A DNA stretch of 36,192 nt from positions 1-36,192 of the forward strand of contig MESE01000146.1 of assembly GCA_001770855.1 (NCBI GenBank). The letters run 5' to 3'. The position numbers and the translations under genes were made by a program. Below, piece by piece: positions 8,701 to 16,472 of the stretch. The notes below the pieces were generated by a model that saw nothing but the letters and a program-made list of their open reading frames with translations, ran no database searches and was not told the DNA's origin. This DNA comes from Burkholderiales bacterium RIFCSPLOWO2_02_FULL_57_36 (GTDB taxonomy: Bacteria > Pseudomonadota > Gammaproteobacteria > Burkholderiales > Burkholderiaceae_D). Position 1 is the first letter of the stretch. Each line of letters opens with the position of its first letter.

Positions 8701-11555
8701 CGGCTCACTTCGCTGGAGGGATTCCATTCCAGCATTTTCTGGTGCGAGACCAGCACCCGCCATTGGGTACGAATGATTGCATCGAGCGTGAACCAGGCTT
8801 CGTAGGGCAGAAAGGTCAGGGTCAGCACGGCATGAAAGAAGTGTTGCGTAGTCGATCGCAGCAGCATGGAAAAATGCTGGCGGTACAGTACGTCGTCCGG
8901 TTTGCTCACTAGGCTCAGGATGAATGCGCAGATGGATGGAATCAGCAGGATGGCGAGCACCGCTGCGGTCCAGAACCAGGCCGACGGCAGCATGGTCCAG
9001 CCTGTCAGGAGGAAAGCCGTCAGCGCGATCGGCACGATGCTGCGGCGCAGATTGTCGAACAGCTTCCAGCGCGACAGTGCCGACAGCGGATTGCGTCGGC
9101 GCACGACCTTGCCGGTCTCCGTATCGCGTCCGCCCGGTACGCTCGGCAGCAGCCACGATGCAATCTGCCAGTCGCCGCGTATCCAGCGATGGCGGCGGCT
9201 GACATCGGCGCTGTAGCGGGATGGGCATTCTTCATAGAGTTGCACATCGCTCAACAGGCCGGCGCGCGCATAGCACCCTTCGAGCAGGTCATGGCTGAGA
9301 ATGCGGTTCTCCGGCAAGCGGCCGTTCAATGCCTGTTCGAATGCATCGACGTCATAGATGCCTTTACCGATGAATGAGCCTTCACCGAATATATCCTGAT
9401 AGACGTCGGACACAGTGCGCGTGTACGGGTCGATGCCTGCTTCACCGCTGCAAAGCAGCTCATAGCGCGACGCCTCGGCGCCCGGAATACTGACCGCCAC
9501 GCGCGGTTGAAGAATACCGTAGCCTTCAAGGACACGCTGGTGCTTTTCGTCGTACTGTGCCCGGTTCAATGGATGCGCCATGGTGGCCACGAACTGCCGT
9601 GCGGTGTCGCGCGGCAAATCGGTGTCTGTATCCAGCGTGATCACATAGCGGACATTGGTCAGTCCCTCCGTATCGCCGACGATCAGTGCGAAAGCGCCGG
9701 TCGCGCCATTGCGCAGGAAAGTGTTGAGATCGCCCAGCTTGCCGCGCTTGCGCTCGAAACCCATCCAGGTTTTTTCCTGTGCATTCCAGCGGCGCGGGCG
9801 ATGAAACAGCAGAAAATTGTCGCCGTTGGCCTGCTGATATTTCCTGTTCAACTCATCGATGCTTTTTCCGGCGTGTTCGAGCAAGACTTGATCGAACGGC
9901 ATCGTCTCCGTTTGTTCGTCGCCGAAATCGGTCAGCAGGCAAAAGCGCAGATTGTCGTCGCGGTTGGCGAGAAAATGGACCTCGATCGTCTCCGTCAGCG
10001 TGTCGATATTCTGTTTGGTGAACAGCATCGTCGGCACAACAACCAGCGTGCGTGACGCGCGCGGAATGCCGCCGGAAAAATCCATGCGCGGAAGCGGACG
10101 AGGCATGGTGATCAGGGTGGACACCCAATTGACCAATGACAGCGCAAGCTGGCTCGCGGCAAACAGGGAAGTCAATGCGACCAGCGCAAGCAGCCATCGG
10201 TCCACGCCATCGGCATGTGTCTTGAAAACAATGGCGCCGGTGGCTGCCAGGGTAAGCAGCAGTATGCTGCCGAGATAGACTCCCAGCGGCGCCGTCCTGC
10301 CCGCACGCTGCAGCCTTCTCAGTAGCGGCAATTCGAAAGCGGCCAATTGCTCCAGTGCCGGCAGGCCTTTCCCGATCAGGTAATAGCCTACATGTGCGGT
10401 ACGGTCTTCGGCGCCGGCCTGCACGGCCCTGGTTTGCGCGAGCCCGATGGCATGTTCGGCCACTTCCACTTCGGACAGGCGACTATGCCTTGCGATTCTT
10501 TCCACGACATGCCGATAGCGATCGCGCGTCGCGAAATCCATTCTGGTGTAAACGTCAGCCGGGTCTTTTGCCAGGGTATGGGTCACCACGCTCATGGTCT
10601 CGACAAATTCGCGCCAGTCCATCGCACTGAGAAAACGCAGGCTGCCGATGCTGTTGCTGATCGATACCTGATCCGCGGCTTGTTGCTGGGATTCGAACTG
10701 AACCAGCTGTTCAATGGTTTGGCCGGAGTCCGCCAGCCGTTGCGCCAGCCAAGTCAGCGGCAGCGTCAACGCGGGACTTTGCCCCTGCAGGCGCCGTACC
10801 AGTTCGGAGACGAATGAACTATCCATCGGGGGATCGGAGCGGGCCATGTCGGCTACCAGAAGGATCAGGCTGCTTGGATCCTTTTCGGCGGTCTCGCTCA
10901 TTTTGTCTGCCCACGAATCGGCCTGGTTCAGGTTGAAGCGGGCAATTGAGAGACGAACGGCGACGCGCCGCAGGTTTTCGATCAATGCAAGGCGCAACAT
11001 GATCGGGATCGCCCACAGTTCACCGAGTTTCAGCGTGGTGACCTGCTGATAGGCGGCAACGAAGCGGCTCAGGCTTTCCGGATCGACACGTGCGTCACCA
11101 TGAGAAATGGTTTCCAGTGCAATGTCATACACGCGCGGTCTGCCGGCAGAAGCGCCATGTAACAGGCGAGGCAGTTCCTTGCTGTAATTTTTCGGCAGAT
11201 GCCGCTTCGCGGTGCGAATCTGTTCTTCGATCAAATAGAAGTTATCCAGCAGCCATTCTGCCGCGGGCGTCACTTGCCGTCCGGCCTTGACCGCCTCCGT
11301 CAACTGATTGCACGCATTGATGATGACGTGTTCATTTTCGGCGAGACGCGACAACAACAGGTCGCGTCCACGCTTGGGATCGAGTTTGTGAGCGTTGGCC
11401 AGGATGCGCCCGTGTTGCTCCATCTGCAGGACGCTGAACAACTCGGCGCGCAGCGGCAACTCTTTATCCTCTTGCCGACCAGCAGTTTTTTTGGCCAGAA
11501 AATTATTTTTGAAATCGACAAAATAATTATGCAGGGATGGGTTGTCTGGTTTCAA
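2799..11555 (-). CDS. ndvB: Cyclic beta-1,2-glucan synthase (GT84-GH94), NdvB/ChvB type
   Basis: A giant inner-membrane enzyme of 2918 residues, usual for the family (about 2800-2900). In characterised homologues it builds linear beta-1,2-glucan from UDP-glucose, trims it by phosphorolysis and cyclises it; the product goes to the periplasm and helps hypo-osmotic adaptation. Order of parts: cytoplasmic N-terminus; membrane segments near 420-480; glycosyltransferase region with DTDTD at 642-646 and an RRHRW motif ending at Trp791; further membrane segments near 838-885 and 965-1005; a glycoamylase-like domain around 1475 (SESGYNTFDASLNYQYRAFG); two GH94 sandwich repeats; and a C-terminal (alpha/alpha)6 GH94 domain with the DWND signature at 2592-2595. 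The start is TTG at 11555 with a weak ribosome site. The conserved N-terminus begins before the first internal ATG (about residue 46), so an upstream start is needed. There is no neighbouring exporter (NdvA/ChvA) in the window. Confidence 0.93.
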   Translation of the reverse strand: MKPDNPSLHNYFVDFKNNFLAKKTAGRQEDKELPLRAELFSVLQMEQHGRILANAHKLDPKRGRDLLLSRLAENEHVIINACNQLTEAVKAGRQVTPAAEWLLDNFYLIEEQIRTAKRHLPKNYSKELPRLLHGASAGRPRVYDIALETISHGDARVDPESLSRFVAAYQQVTTLKLGELWAIPIMLRLALIENLRRVAVRLSIARFNLNQADSWADKMSETAEKDPSSLILLVADMARSDPPMDSSFVSELVRRLQGQSPALTLPLTWLAQRLADSGQTIEQLVQFESQQQAADQVSISNSIGSLRFLSAMDWREFVETMSVVTHTLAKDPADVYTRMDFATRDRYRHVVERIARHSRLSEVEVAEHAIGLAQTRAVQAGAEDRTAHVGYYLIGKGLPALEQLAAFELPLLRRLQRAGRTAPLGVYLGSILLLTLAATGAIVFKTHADGVDRWLLALVALTSLFAASQLALSLVNWVSTLITMPRPLPRMDFSGGIPRASRTLVVVPTMLFTKQNIDTLTETIEVHFLANRDDNLRFCLLTDFGDEQTETMPFDQVLLEHAGKSIDELNRKYQQANGDNFLLFHRPRRWNAQEKTWMGFERKRGKLGDLNTFLRNGATGAFALIVGDTEGLTNVRYVITLDTDTDLPRDTARQFVATMAHPLNRAQYDEKHQRVLEGYGILQPRVAVSIPGAEASRYELLCSGEAGIDPYTRTVSDVYQDIFGEGSFIGKGIYDVDAFEQALNGRLPENRILSHDLLEGCYARAGLLSDVQLYEECPSRYSADVSRRHRWIRGDWQIASWLLPSVPGGRDTETGKVVRRRNPLSALSRWKLFDNLRRSIVPIALTAFLLTGWTMLPSAWFWTAAVLAILLIPSICAFILSLVSKPDDVLYRQHFSMLLRSTTQHFFHAVLTLTFLPYEAWFTLDAIIRTQWRVLVSHQKMLEWNPSSEVSRQSGNDPASYYRSMWIAPATALATAVYLAAANSAALAAAAPILLLWFVSPVIAYWISRPIGRRAAHLTAEQMLFLKSLSRKMWLFFETHVGEEDNWLPPDNVQEHPVAVVAHRTSPTNIGLSLLANLAAYDFGYIPAGRFIERSQNTLRTMATLDRYQGHFYNWYDTQTLRPLHPMYVSAVDSGNLAGHLLTLRPGLTGLLDTPILGARVFHGIRDTYEILRGAAGGTPMPELIQFEKDLESACECSPETLMVAHDCLQRLTHCAASLVARLEGVPDMQINDWARALETQCREALNELGFLAPWTQILEPAEWIGTFPQLGEIPSLRQLARLHARLAPAFDQRLAGLADPQDAVRAGALGKMVAEGSCRAAERMLLIDQLALQSEEFAQMEYGFLYDRATHLLTIGYNVTERRRDASFYDLLASEARLATFVAIAQGKIPQESWFALGRQLTIAGGDPILLSWSGSMFEYLMPLLVMPTFGNTLLDQTYHSAVARQIQYGAQRGVQWGMSESGYNTFDASLNYQYRAFGVPGLGFKRGLGDDLVIAPYASMMALMVAPEEACKNMQQLSAQGFDGRFGFYEAIDYTPSHLPRGQTHAVIRSFMAHHQGMGFLSLAYLLLDRPLQRRFESDPLFQATMSLLHERVPKATASYSNTTDLADIRTAEAGQEMQMRVLQRADPRTPELQLLSNGRYHAMITSAGGSYSRWNDLSITRWREDSTRDNWGAFCYVRDLEDGRFWSTAFQPTLAQPQNYEVIFSEGRAEFRRSDNNLDMHTEIVVSPEDDIELRRTRIVNSSRVRRTIDITSYAEVVLAPAAADAAHPAFSNLFVQTEIVHSRHAILCTRRPRSVEEKTPWMFHLMAVHGADVGIVSYETDRMQFIGRGNTVAAPQAMLDRAPLTNSAGSVLDPIIAIRHQLTLDPEQSVTVDMVTGAGESRDICLGLIEKYQDRHLAERVIELSWTHSHVVLRQLNASEADAQLYGRLASSVIYVNSLLRADASVLIRNSRGQSGLWSYAISGDLPIVLLRIKSQENIGLVRQLVQAHAYWRSKGLAVDLVIWNEDYAGYRQVLQEQIMGLISSVTGAHAIDRPGGIFVRLADQISNEDRVLFESVARVILTDSHGTLAEQLNRRDLMRVRLPRLAPTRARPPIAAREVTAMPQRNLILSNGMGGFTPDGLEYVITTSADQVTPAPWSNVMANPQFGTVISESGQAYTWGENAHEFRLTPWANDPVSDAGGEAFYLRDEETGFFWSPTPLPRRGEGEYVTRHGFGYSVFEHVEDEISSELTVFVAVDASVKYSVLRIRNDSDTTRKLSATGYVEWVLGDLRPKSAMHVITETDPATGAMFARNPYNTEFDERVAFFDVDTTLRTISGDRTEFIGRNGSLQSPVAMERVRLSGKVGAGLDPCGAMQVQFELVPGQQRDIVFMLGVADIRHVNIGHLVQKYRGSIAAQDALDAVHAYWKRTLGAVQVETPDQSLNVLANGWLMYQTIACRLWARSGYYQSGGAFGFRDQLQDTMALVHSQPQLMREHLLLCAAHQFIEGDAQHWWHPPTDRGVRTHCSDDYLWLPLAVNRYVIGTGDIGVLNENIRFIEGRPVNQDEDSYYDLPLRSEQTATLYMHCVRAIERGLKFGVHGLSLIGSCDWNDGMDKVGEHGKGESVWLSFFLYEVLTRFAEVAAIHNDPAFSERCHAEAEQLRQNIEKNGWDGEWYRRAYFDDGTPLGSAQNAECQIDSISQSWSVLSGAGDPERSRMAMQAVDRRLVRREDSIIQLLDPPFDKSDQNPGYIRGYVPGVRENGGQYTHAAIWTAMAFARMGDNQRAWELLRMINPVNHGNTPENIATYKVEPYVVAADVYAISPHTGRGGWTWYTGSSGWMYRLVVESLLGLALEGDRLRITPCLPSDWNTYAMNYRYRDTMYRIVVTRCSVQEVTGHVKVDGILQTDGLIQLVDDRQEHAVEIVVQNACLPAPV

Positions 11556-12175
11556 TTCTGAAATTTCTTTCTATTCGGCTGATCGGGAATGAACTGGAGC
11601 GCTTTGTGCCGCAAATGTTGCTGAATTCGAATTCGGCATTCATATGAGTCAATAACGTTACGGAAATTGCCCAGTGTTTGGCAAAGTAAGCGACGTGCCG
11701 TCGTTTGACGAGACGTTGAAATGGAATAGTCGATGGTACTGCCGGAACGACAGAATAGTTTGAGTTTTCCTACGCATGGAAGCGTGCCCTCTTTGGATTC
11801 GTCTGATTTACTCCATTTGACGCTTACTACACATATTGTCGTGTTGCGGTGAAACAATGTGTTGCAACCATCATTGCTGATATATCACGCGGGTTTATGG
11901 ATGATGGCTGAATAAACTTTTGATGCGTTTGTATCCGGCTATGCGAGAAGACATTGGAAACGGAGCTTTTCTGAAAGCAAATTCGCAGTACAGGAAAAGC
12001 ATGGTGAAAAAACACCTGAATACGTTAACCTTTGGAAATATCCGGTCGAATAGGCAAGCATTCACCAAATTTCAAGCTGGATCCTCCATATTCGACGCCG
12101 CATGGGACTGCTTTCTAAGCTATTCTGCGGTAACGCTGAATCATGCCTTTTCAGATAAACAGATAGGGAAACAAA
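11556..12175. other. Intergenic region, AT-richer, no convincing gene
   Basis: About 620 bp between the start of ndvB and a small plus-strand gene. It must hold the ndvB promoter (minus) and that of the small gene (plus). Visibly lower GC than its surroundings. Open frames here (minus 11552-11857, plus 11920-12201) lack ribosome sites and familiar sequence. A GAATTCGAATTC repeat occurs near 11634. Confidence 0.4.
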
Positions 12176-12481
12176 ATGGCTGGAATCCTTGGGATATTTA
12201 GCGGCAGGCCGAAAAAGCTGCCTATCGATGTTCAAAAAAATAGCACTGCGCCGTTTACTCTGATTAACCAAACTTCGCATTTCGCCACGATCAAACTGAA
12301 TAAAGAATTTGTTTTTATGGGGAAACCGTTACGCTTTCTCAATCTGGAAAGCGAAGCTCTCTGGTATGAATATTTGTATGAAAACCATCATCTCGTACTT
12401 ATCAAAGGACGACTCGATGACGACTATATGGTGTGCCAAAAACTGTGTGAAACCATTGTATGTGCAAGTGAAATTTCTTAG
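12176..12481 (+). CDS. Hypothetical protein (101 aa)
   Basis: A 101-residue protein starting at ATG 12176 after a well-placed AGGGA ribosome site (6-base spacing). The sequence is not hydrophobic and has no signal peptide. The central part (APFTLINQTSHFATIKLN, then FVFMGKPLRFLNLESEALWY) suggests beta strands and the end is acidic with two cysteines (VCQKLCETIVCASEIS). I do not recognise the family. The gene is AT-rich compared with its neighbours and stands alone, convergent with the secreted-protein gene that ends at 12502, leaving 20 bp between stops. AT content and orphan status hint at recent acquisition. Confidence 0.55.
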   Translation: MAGILGIFSGRPKKLPIDVQKNSTAPFTLINQTSHFATIKLNKEFVFMGKPLRFLNLESEALWYEYLYENHHLVLIKGRLDDDYMVCQKLCETIVCASEIS

Positions 12482-12501
12482 GATTCTCTTTCCAGACGCG
12501 C

Positions 12502-13404
12502 TCAATGCGCATTCTGCTGCCGAATATATTCGGCACGCTTCATCTCGACATACGGCGCCCGATCCATCTCATGCAACTGCCGCGAATAGCGCTCGGTCGC
12601 AGTAAACCAACTCTGCATCCGTTTCTCGGAGCGCGCCGCCGGCGCAGCGCCGGCGGCGCCTAAAAAGGCATCGATTGCAAGGTAGTAACGCATCGTGTTG
12701 CGTTCCATCAGGCCACGCACCCCGCCGATATAGGCGGGCTGACCGTCAGCCTGCGTGCCGATCACGGAAAAGCCGACCTTGCCGCTACCGATAGTTCCGA
12801 GATAGGACTGCATGGCGATGCGCCCAGAAAAATTCACCGCGTACGAATATGTCAGATGCAAAAATGTTTTGGCGTTCGGCAGCGCCACGGCTTCCAGCGA
12901 GATGCGGTAGCCGCTGGTGCCCATCGGTCCGTCTTTGGCGTGGAGCATGATTTCAAAATATTCCGGGGTCGCGGCGGCGACTCTGTAGTTGAATTCAAGC
13001 CGCGGCGCATCGGCCAGTTCTTCCTGCGTCTTTTTGCCGATGTTGACGTTGAGAGTGGTGCCAGACGGCCTCACTTTGGCACGGCAGTATTTGGTATTGA
13101 GGTGCAGCACCAGCACATCGCACCAGTGATTCGGATTATTCAGGCCGGCACTTACCGCGCCGAACGGGTAGTCGACGATCGCGAATATGTCGCCCTTCAA
13201 GCGGTTCGGCGTTTCAGCGGAATCGAGAACCAGCGGCCGCTTGAACTGGTTCTCGCGCAATTGCTCCTCGAGTGATGCATGTTTCGCACGCAGTGTCGCG
13301 GCCGGGTCCGAATCCGGAGTGGCGGCGCAGGCAACGCCGGCGGCGCCGACCAACAGCAGGCATCTCAACCCGCTTGAGGAAATTTTCCAGAGATATTTAT
13401 ACAT
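12502..13404 (-). CDS. Secreted or periplasmic hypothetical protein (300 aa)
   Basis: A 300-residue exported protein. The N-terminus is a signal peptide (hydrophobic CLLLVGAAGVACA, cleavage expected after ACA, about residue 27). The mature part starts with a charged helix (LRAKHASLEEQLRENQF), followed by a likely beta-rich body (GDIFAIVDYPFGAVSAGL, HWCDVLVLHLNTKYCRA with two cysteines). No catalytic signature is recognisable. The start ATG at 13404 has a GGAG site 7 bases upstream. It begins 48 bp after the stop of the phospholipase-D-like lipoprotein gene on the same strand, so the two are probably one operon and may act together at the envelope or on lipids. A very GC-rich palindrome at 12633-12659 lies inside the gene and encodes an Ala/Gly-rich stretch (GAAGAAPAA). 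Confidence 0.85.
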   Translation of the reverse strand: MYKYLWKISSSGLRCLLLVGAAGVACAATPDSDPAATLRAKHASLEEQLRENQFKRPLVLDSAETPNRLKGDIFAIVDYPFGAVSAGLNNPNHWCDVLVLHLNTKYCRAKVRPSGTTLNVNIGKKTQEELADAPRLEFNYRVAAATPEYFEIMLHAKDGPMGTSGYRISLEAVALPNAKTFLHLTYSYAVNFSGRIAMQSYLGTIGSGKVGFSVIGTQADGQPAYIGGVRGLMERNTMRYYLAIDAFLGAAGAAPAARSEKRMQSWFTATERYSRQLHEMDRAPYVEMKRAEYIRQQNAH

Positions 13405-13452
13405 TGATGCTCCACAAAAATTGAATTCAAGCGTTGAATATCGAACGGTGCG

Positions 13453-14841
13453 TCACAGCCAATACTCGAGACTGCGCGCGGCCCATTCCTTGATCTGGTC
13501 GCTCACCGGCCGCTGCGCCCAGCTTTCAGCGGTAATCTCGACTGAATCGCGCAGATCTTCGAGAAATGCATTTTCCATCGCATTGCCGAATTCCTCGCCA
13601 AACACCACCACGTTGATTTCACTGTTGTGCAAGAAGCTGCGGGTGTCGATATTGGTCGAGCCGACCGTCGCCCAGACATTGTCGATTACGGCTGTCTTGG
13701 CATGCAGGACCGCGATTTGCAATTGAAAAATCCTGATCCCGCTGGCCAGCATTTCACTGTAAAAAGATTGCGCGGCACGAAATACCAGGCCGCTGTCAGT
13801 CACTCCCGGCAAGATGATCTTGACTTCGACACCGCGCTGCGCGGCGTCGGTTAACGCTCGCAAAATCTGCGCGTCCGGCACGAAGTAGGCGCTGGTGATG
13901 TGCACGGTTTTCTTTGATTCCTGTATCGCCAGGATATAAGCCTTGTATATCTCGTGATCGCCGCCGGGTTCGCTGGCCAGAACCCGGACCAGCTTGTCGC
14001 CGGCCTCTTTAAGCGGCGGAAAGAAATTACTGTCGGCGAGTTCGGGAGAATTCTGGCTCGCCCAGTTACTCAGGAATAGCCACTGAAATGCGGCGACCGC
14101 GGGCCCTTCGACCTTGATATGCGTATCGCGCCAGCCGATATCGGAATTACGTCTTGATTTCGAACGAAACAGCGAACTGGTGGAATAAGTGTCGCTGATA
14201 TTCACACCGCCCGTGAAGGCGACCGCACCGTCGACAACCAAAATTTTACGGTGATCGCGATTGTTCGGCACCCAAGGGCCGATCAGCTTCAGCGGGTTGA
14301 CGGGATTGAAGGCCAGCAGACGGATGCCTGCATCGCTCATCTTGTCGAAGAATGCTTGCGGCGTGCCGATCGTGCCGACGCTGTCGTAGATCACATTGAC
14401 CTGCACTCCGGCGCGTTGACGCTCGATCAGGAGGTCGGAAAACTTCATGCCGAGTTCATCCTGGTCGAAGATATAGGTTTCCAGATTGATGTGGTCCTTG
14501 GCGGCACTGATCGCCGCCATCATCGCCGCCATGGTTTGCGGGCCATCGTACAGCAAGGTGACCTTGTTGCCGGCGATAAGCGGGCTGCCGGTGGCCGCTT
14601 CTTCCAGCGCCGCCAGCGCCGCGACATCGACATGCGAATTGCGCCAGCGCCGGGTCAGCGAATGCGATTTTTTTGGGCCGAGATTGCCCTGCGCATTGGT
14701 CACGGTTGGGTTCGCCGGCGCGGCCAGAGAACTTTTCAGGTACCGCACTTCAGGAAGCGATGCGCAGGCAGTGGCCAGCAGCGCGAATCCAATTGCGCTG
14801 ATGAACCGAACACTCCGGCCAAGACAAAAATTGCAGTTCAT
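13453..14841 (-). CDS. Phospholipase D-fold / cardiolipin synthase-like lipoprotein
   Basis: A 462-residue protein with the two HKD motifs of the PLD superfamily: His197-Arg-Lys199-(4)-Asp204 (HRKILVVDG) and a second copy near residue 377 (HAKTAVID). Each motif gives half of one active site that transfers phosphatidyl groups; cardiolipin synthases and bacterial PLDs share this plan. The N-terminus has a lipoprotein-like signal (FALLATAC, Cys26; position -3 is Ala, so the lipobox is not ideal), placing it in the periplasm or outer membrane rather than as a typical inner-membrane ClsA. Substrate cannot be told from sequence: cardiolipin synthase (ClsC-like) or a phospholipase are both possible. 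It is the first gene of a probable two-gene operon with the secreted protein at 12502-13404. Confidence 0.9.
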   Translation of the reverse strand: MNCNFCLGRSVRFISAIGFALLATACASLPEVRYLKSSLAAPANPTVTNAQGNLGPKKSHSLTRRWRNSHVDVAALAALEEAATGSPLIAGNKVTLLYDGPQTMAAMMAAISAAKDHINLETYIFDQDELGMKFSDLLIERQRAGVQVNVIYDSVGTIGTPQAFFDKMSDAGIRLLAFNPVNPLKLIGPWVPNNRDHRKILVVDGAVAFTGGVNISDTYSTSSLFRSKSRRNSDIGWRDTHIKVEGPAVAAFQWLFLSNWASQNSPELADSNFFPPLKEAGDKLVRVLASEPGGDHEIYKAYILAIQESKKTVHITSAYFVPDAQILRALTDAAQRGVEVKIILPGVTDSGLVFRAAQSFYSEMLASGIRIFQLQIAVLHAKTAVIDNVWATVGSTNIDTRSFLHNSEINVVVFGEEFGNAMENAFLEDLRDSVEITAESWAQRPVSDQIKEWAARSLEYWL

Positions 14842-14906
14842 GAGACACCCCGATATGACGGGTAACCGGCGCCGCTTTCAATCGACACCGATTCCGAAAA
14901 ATGGAT

Positions 14907-15059
14907 TTAAAGCCGCCCGGTGAGCAGCATGACGATCAAGACAACCACGATCAGTCCGGTGAGACCGCTCGGACCATAACCCCACTTGCGGCTGTGCGGC
15001 CATGATGGAAAGGCGCCGATGAGGACGAGAATTAAAATAACCAGCAAGATTGTGCCCAT
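14907..15059 (-). CDS. DUF3309 family small membrane protein (50 aa)
   Basis: A 50-residue protein with two hydrophobic segments (TILLVILILVLIGAFP and LTGLIVVVLIVMLLTG) joined by the family's conserved turn (SWPHSRKWGYGPSG). Length and pattern fit DUF3309, whose role is unknown. The start ATG at 15059 is fixed by an AGGAG site 6-7 bases upstream; a longer reading of this frame extends 33 codons further but lacks a ribosome site. The gene is monocistronic by appearance, 65 bp upstream of the PLD gene on the same strand. Confidence 0.85.
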   Translation of the reverse strand: MGTILLVILILVLIGAFPSWPHSRKWGYGPSGLTGLIVVVLIVMLLTGRL

Positions 15060-15558
15060 GACGTACTCCTGAAAAGTGTTTAAGAAAAAATTGGTATCCA
15101 AAGGCGCTTGGCTTGCGGTTTCCGGTGCTGATGCAACATGACCATTTTCGCCTTGCATTTACCTTACACATCGTGTTCGTCCGGAAACCAGTGTGCCAAG
15201 AATAGCCAGGTCGCATTGCGAGTTCTGTGCGCTGCCGCACCCAGGTTGAGCATTGGGCAAATAGCGACCGGCACCACTGCCGGCGAGGCGTTTCCATCGA
15301 TCTTCGGATGCAATCATCAATAGACCGTCGAAATGCGGCTATCGGATTCGTGCTGTGTGTGGTGCCGTACATACCTGAATGGATTTGACCCTTAATCTTG
15401 CGCCATCGCATAGCCACACAACTGCAGCGCATTCGCAGTCAGCTGCGCGAAACAAGATCTGCCGCAGTCGCTATACGAACAAGACCACCCCTGATCCGCG
15501 TCCTGCGGCGACGGGACTTCAGCTTGGAAACTTGAATCACCAACCCGGGAATATCAAA
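15060..15558. other. Divergent intergenic region without a recognisable gene
   Basis: About 500 bp between the divergent DUF3309 and BON genes. Both promoters should lie here. Open frames present (for example minus 14878-15432) overlap the DUF3309 gene and have no familiar sequence or ribosome site. Confidence 0.4.
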
Positions 15559-15870
15559 ATGAAAAATCTTAAAATCGCATCCACCCTGATCGCTGCACTC
15601 CTGTTGACCGCTATCGTCGGCTGCACCTCGACACCGACAAGAGAAAGCACCGGCCAGTATGTCGACGACACCGTGATCACGGCCAGTGTCAAAAAAGCGA
15701 TCCTCAACGAACCGACCTTGAAGGTAAATGAAATCAATGTCGAGACATTCAAGGGCGTGGTCCAATTGGGCGGCTTCGTTCGTTCGCAAGACAATATCGC
15801 CACAGCCGTAAGGCTGGCGCGTGGCGTCAATGGCGTGAAATCGGTCAAGAATGACATGCTTCTGAAGTAA
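15559..15870 (+). CDS. BON-domain lipoprotein
   Basis: A 103-residue lipoprotein. The signal peptide ends in a good lipobox (TAIVGC, Cys22). The rest is one BON domain (about residues 36-102: DDTVITASVKKAILNEPTL, VNVET-like strand, GVVQLGGFVRSQDNIATAVR, GVKSVKNDMLLK). BON domains, as in OsmY and DolP, bind phospholipid surfaces and are linked to osmotic shock and envelope integrity. The start at ATG 15559 follows CCGGGAATATCAAA; the open frame extends far upstream without a better start. It is followed by a strong intrinsic terminator, so it is a single-gene unit. Confidence 0.9.
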   Translation: MKNLKIASTLIAALLLTAIVGCTSTPTRESTGQYVDDTVITASVKKAILNEPTLKVNEINVETFKGVVQLGGFVRSQDNIATAVRLARGVNGVKSVKNDMLLK

Positions 15871-15957
15871 TCGCCAAGGGGCCGGACCGGTCGCCGCATC
15901 GCATCGTGGCCGCTATTTCCCGTTCCGACCTATCCGTGCATGTTGCTCATGCCGCTC

Positions 15958-15992
15958 AAACGCCTTGCCGCAGTCGCGCAAGGCGTTTTTGT
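15958..15992 (+). terminator. Rho-independent terminator after the BON gene
   Basis: Stem CGCCTTGC (15961-15968) pairs with GCAAGGCG (15978-15985), extended by AAA/TTT to 11 bp, then TTTTTGTTTT. The loop is 9 bases. It lies 88 bp after the BON stop. The AAA on the left arm could also help stop minus-strand transcription. Confidence 0.85.
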
Positions 15993-16159
15993 TTTGATTC
16001 CTGCTGCAACGCCGGCACATCGCAATTTTTCCGGACGCTCCAGAAAAATAGAAGTCGCGAACTGTGCGTCAGCGCACGGAACGAAGCCGGCGCAATGGCG
16101 ACAATCGAATCACGCTGAAGACAAGCGCGGCGCACTGCATCGACATCGAAAGGAATTCC

Positions 16160-16375
16160 GTGAAAAAGTATATCTGGGGCGGCATCATCATCTGGGGAAC
16201 TCTCGTCATCTGTTTTGGCTTGGGCACAATGAATCCAACCTATGCGGTAGCGAATTCCGCCGCCGGCGCGCTGCCCGACCAGGAAGTTATTTTCCTGCTG
16301 AGCGGAGGAATCGTTGCCTGTCTCCTCGGCACTATCGGCCTGCTGCGCTTTCATGGAGAAGTGTCCACGGTTTGA
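16160..16375 (+). CDS. Small two-helix membrane protein (71 aa)
   Basis: A 71-residue hydrophobic protein with two membrane segments (YIWGGIIIWGTLVICFGLG and VIFLLSGGIVACLLGTIGLL) and a short charged end (RFHGEVSTV). The start is GTG at 16160 after an AAAGGAATTCC ribosome site; a longer reading begins at 16064 but is basic, low in hydrophobicity and unlike a leader. The family is not recognised. It sits between the BON terminator and an unrelated lipoprotein gene. Confidence 0.6.
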   Translation: MKKYIWGGIIIWGTLVICFGLGTMNPTYAVANSAAGALPDQEVIFLLSGGIVACLLGTIGLLRFHGEVSTV

Positions 16376-16472
16376 ACACATCCGGCGCGGCGGCGCGCTA
16401 TTTCTTCCCTTGAGCGCCGGCGTCGTGTGAATCATTTATAGAACGATTACACTCTCGCACGATCCAATTGAA

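Noticed and set aside
11552..11857. 101-codon minus-strand frame overlapping the ndvB start by 4 bases, as if translationally coupled.
   Set aside because: TTG start without ribosome site, no recognisable sequence; the overlap is probably chance.
11920..12201. 93-codon plus-strand frame upstream of the small gene at 12176.
   Set aside because: No ribosome site, unusual composition, and it overlaps the better-supported start at 12176.
12633..12659. GC-only palindrome with 13-bp arms around one base.
   Set aside because: Lies inside a coding sequence and is explained by Ala/Gly/Pro codons; no sign of a regulatory role.
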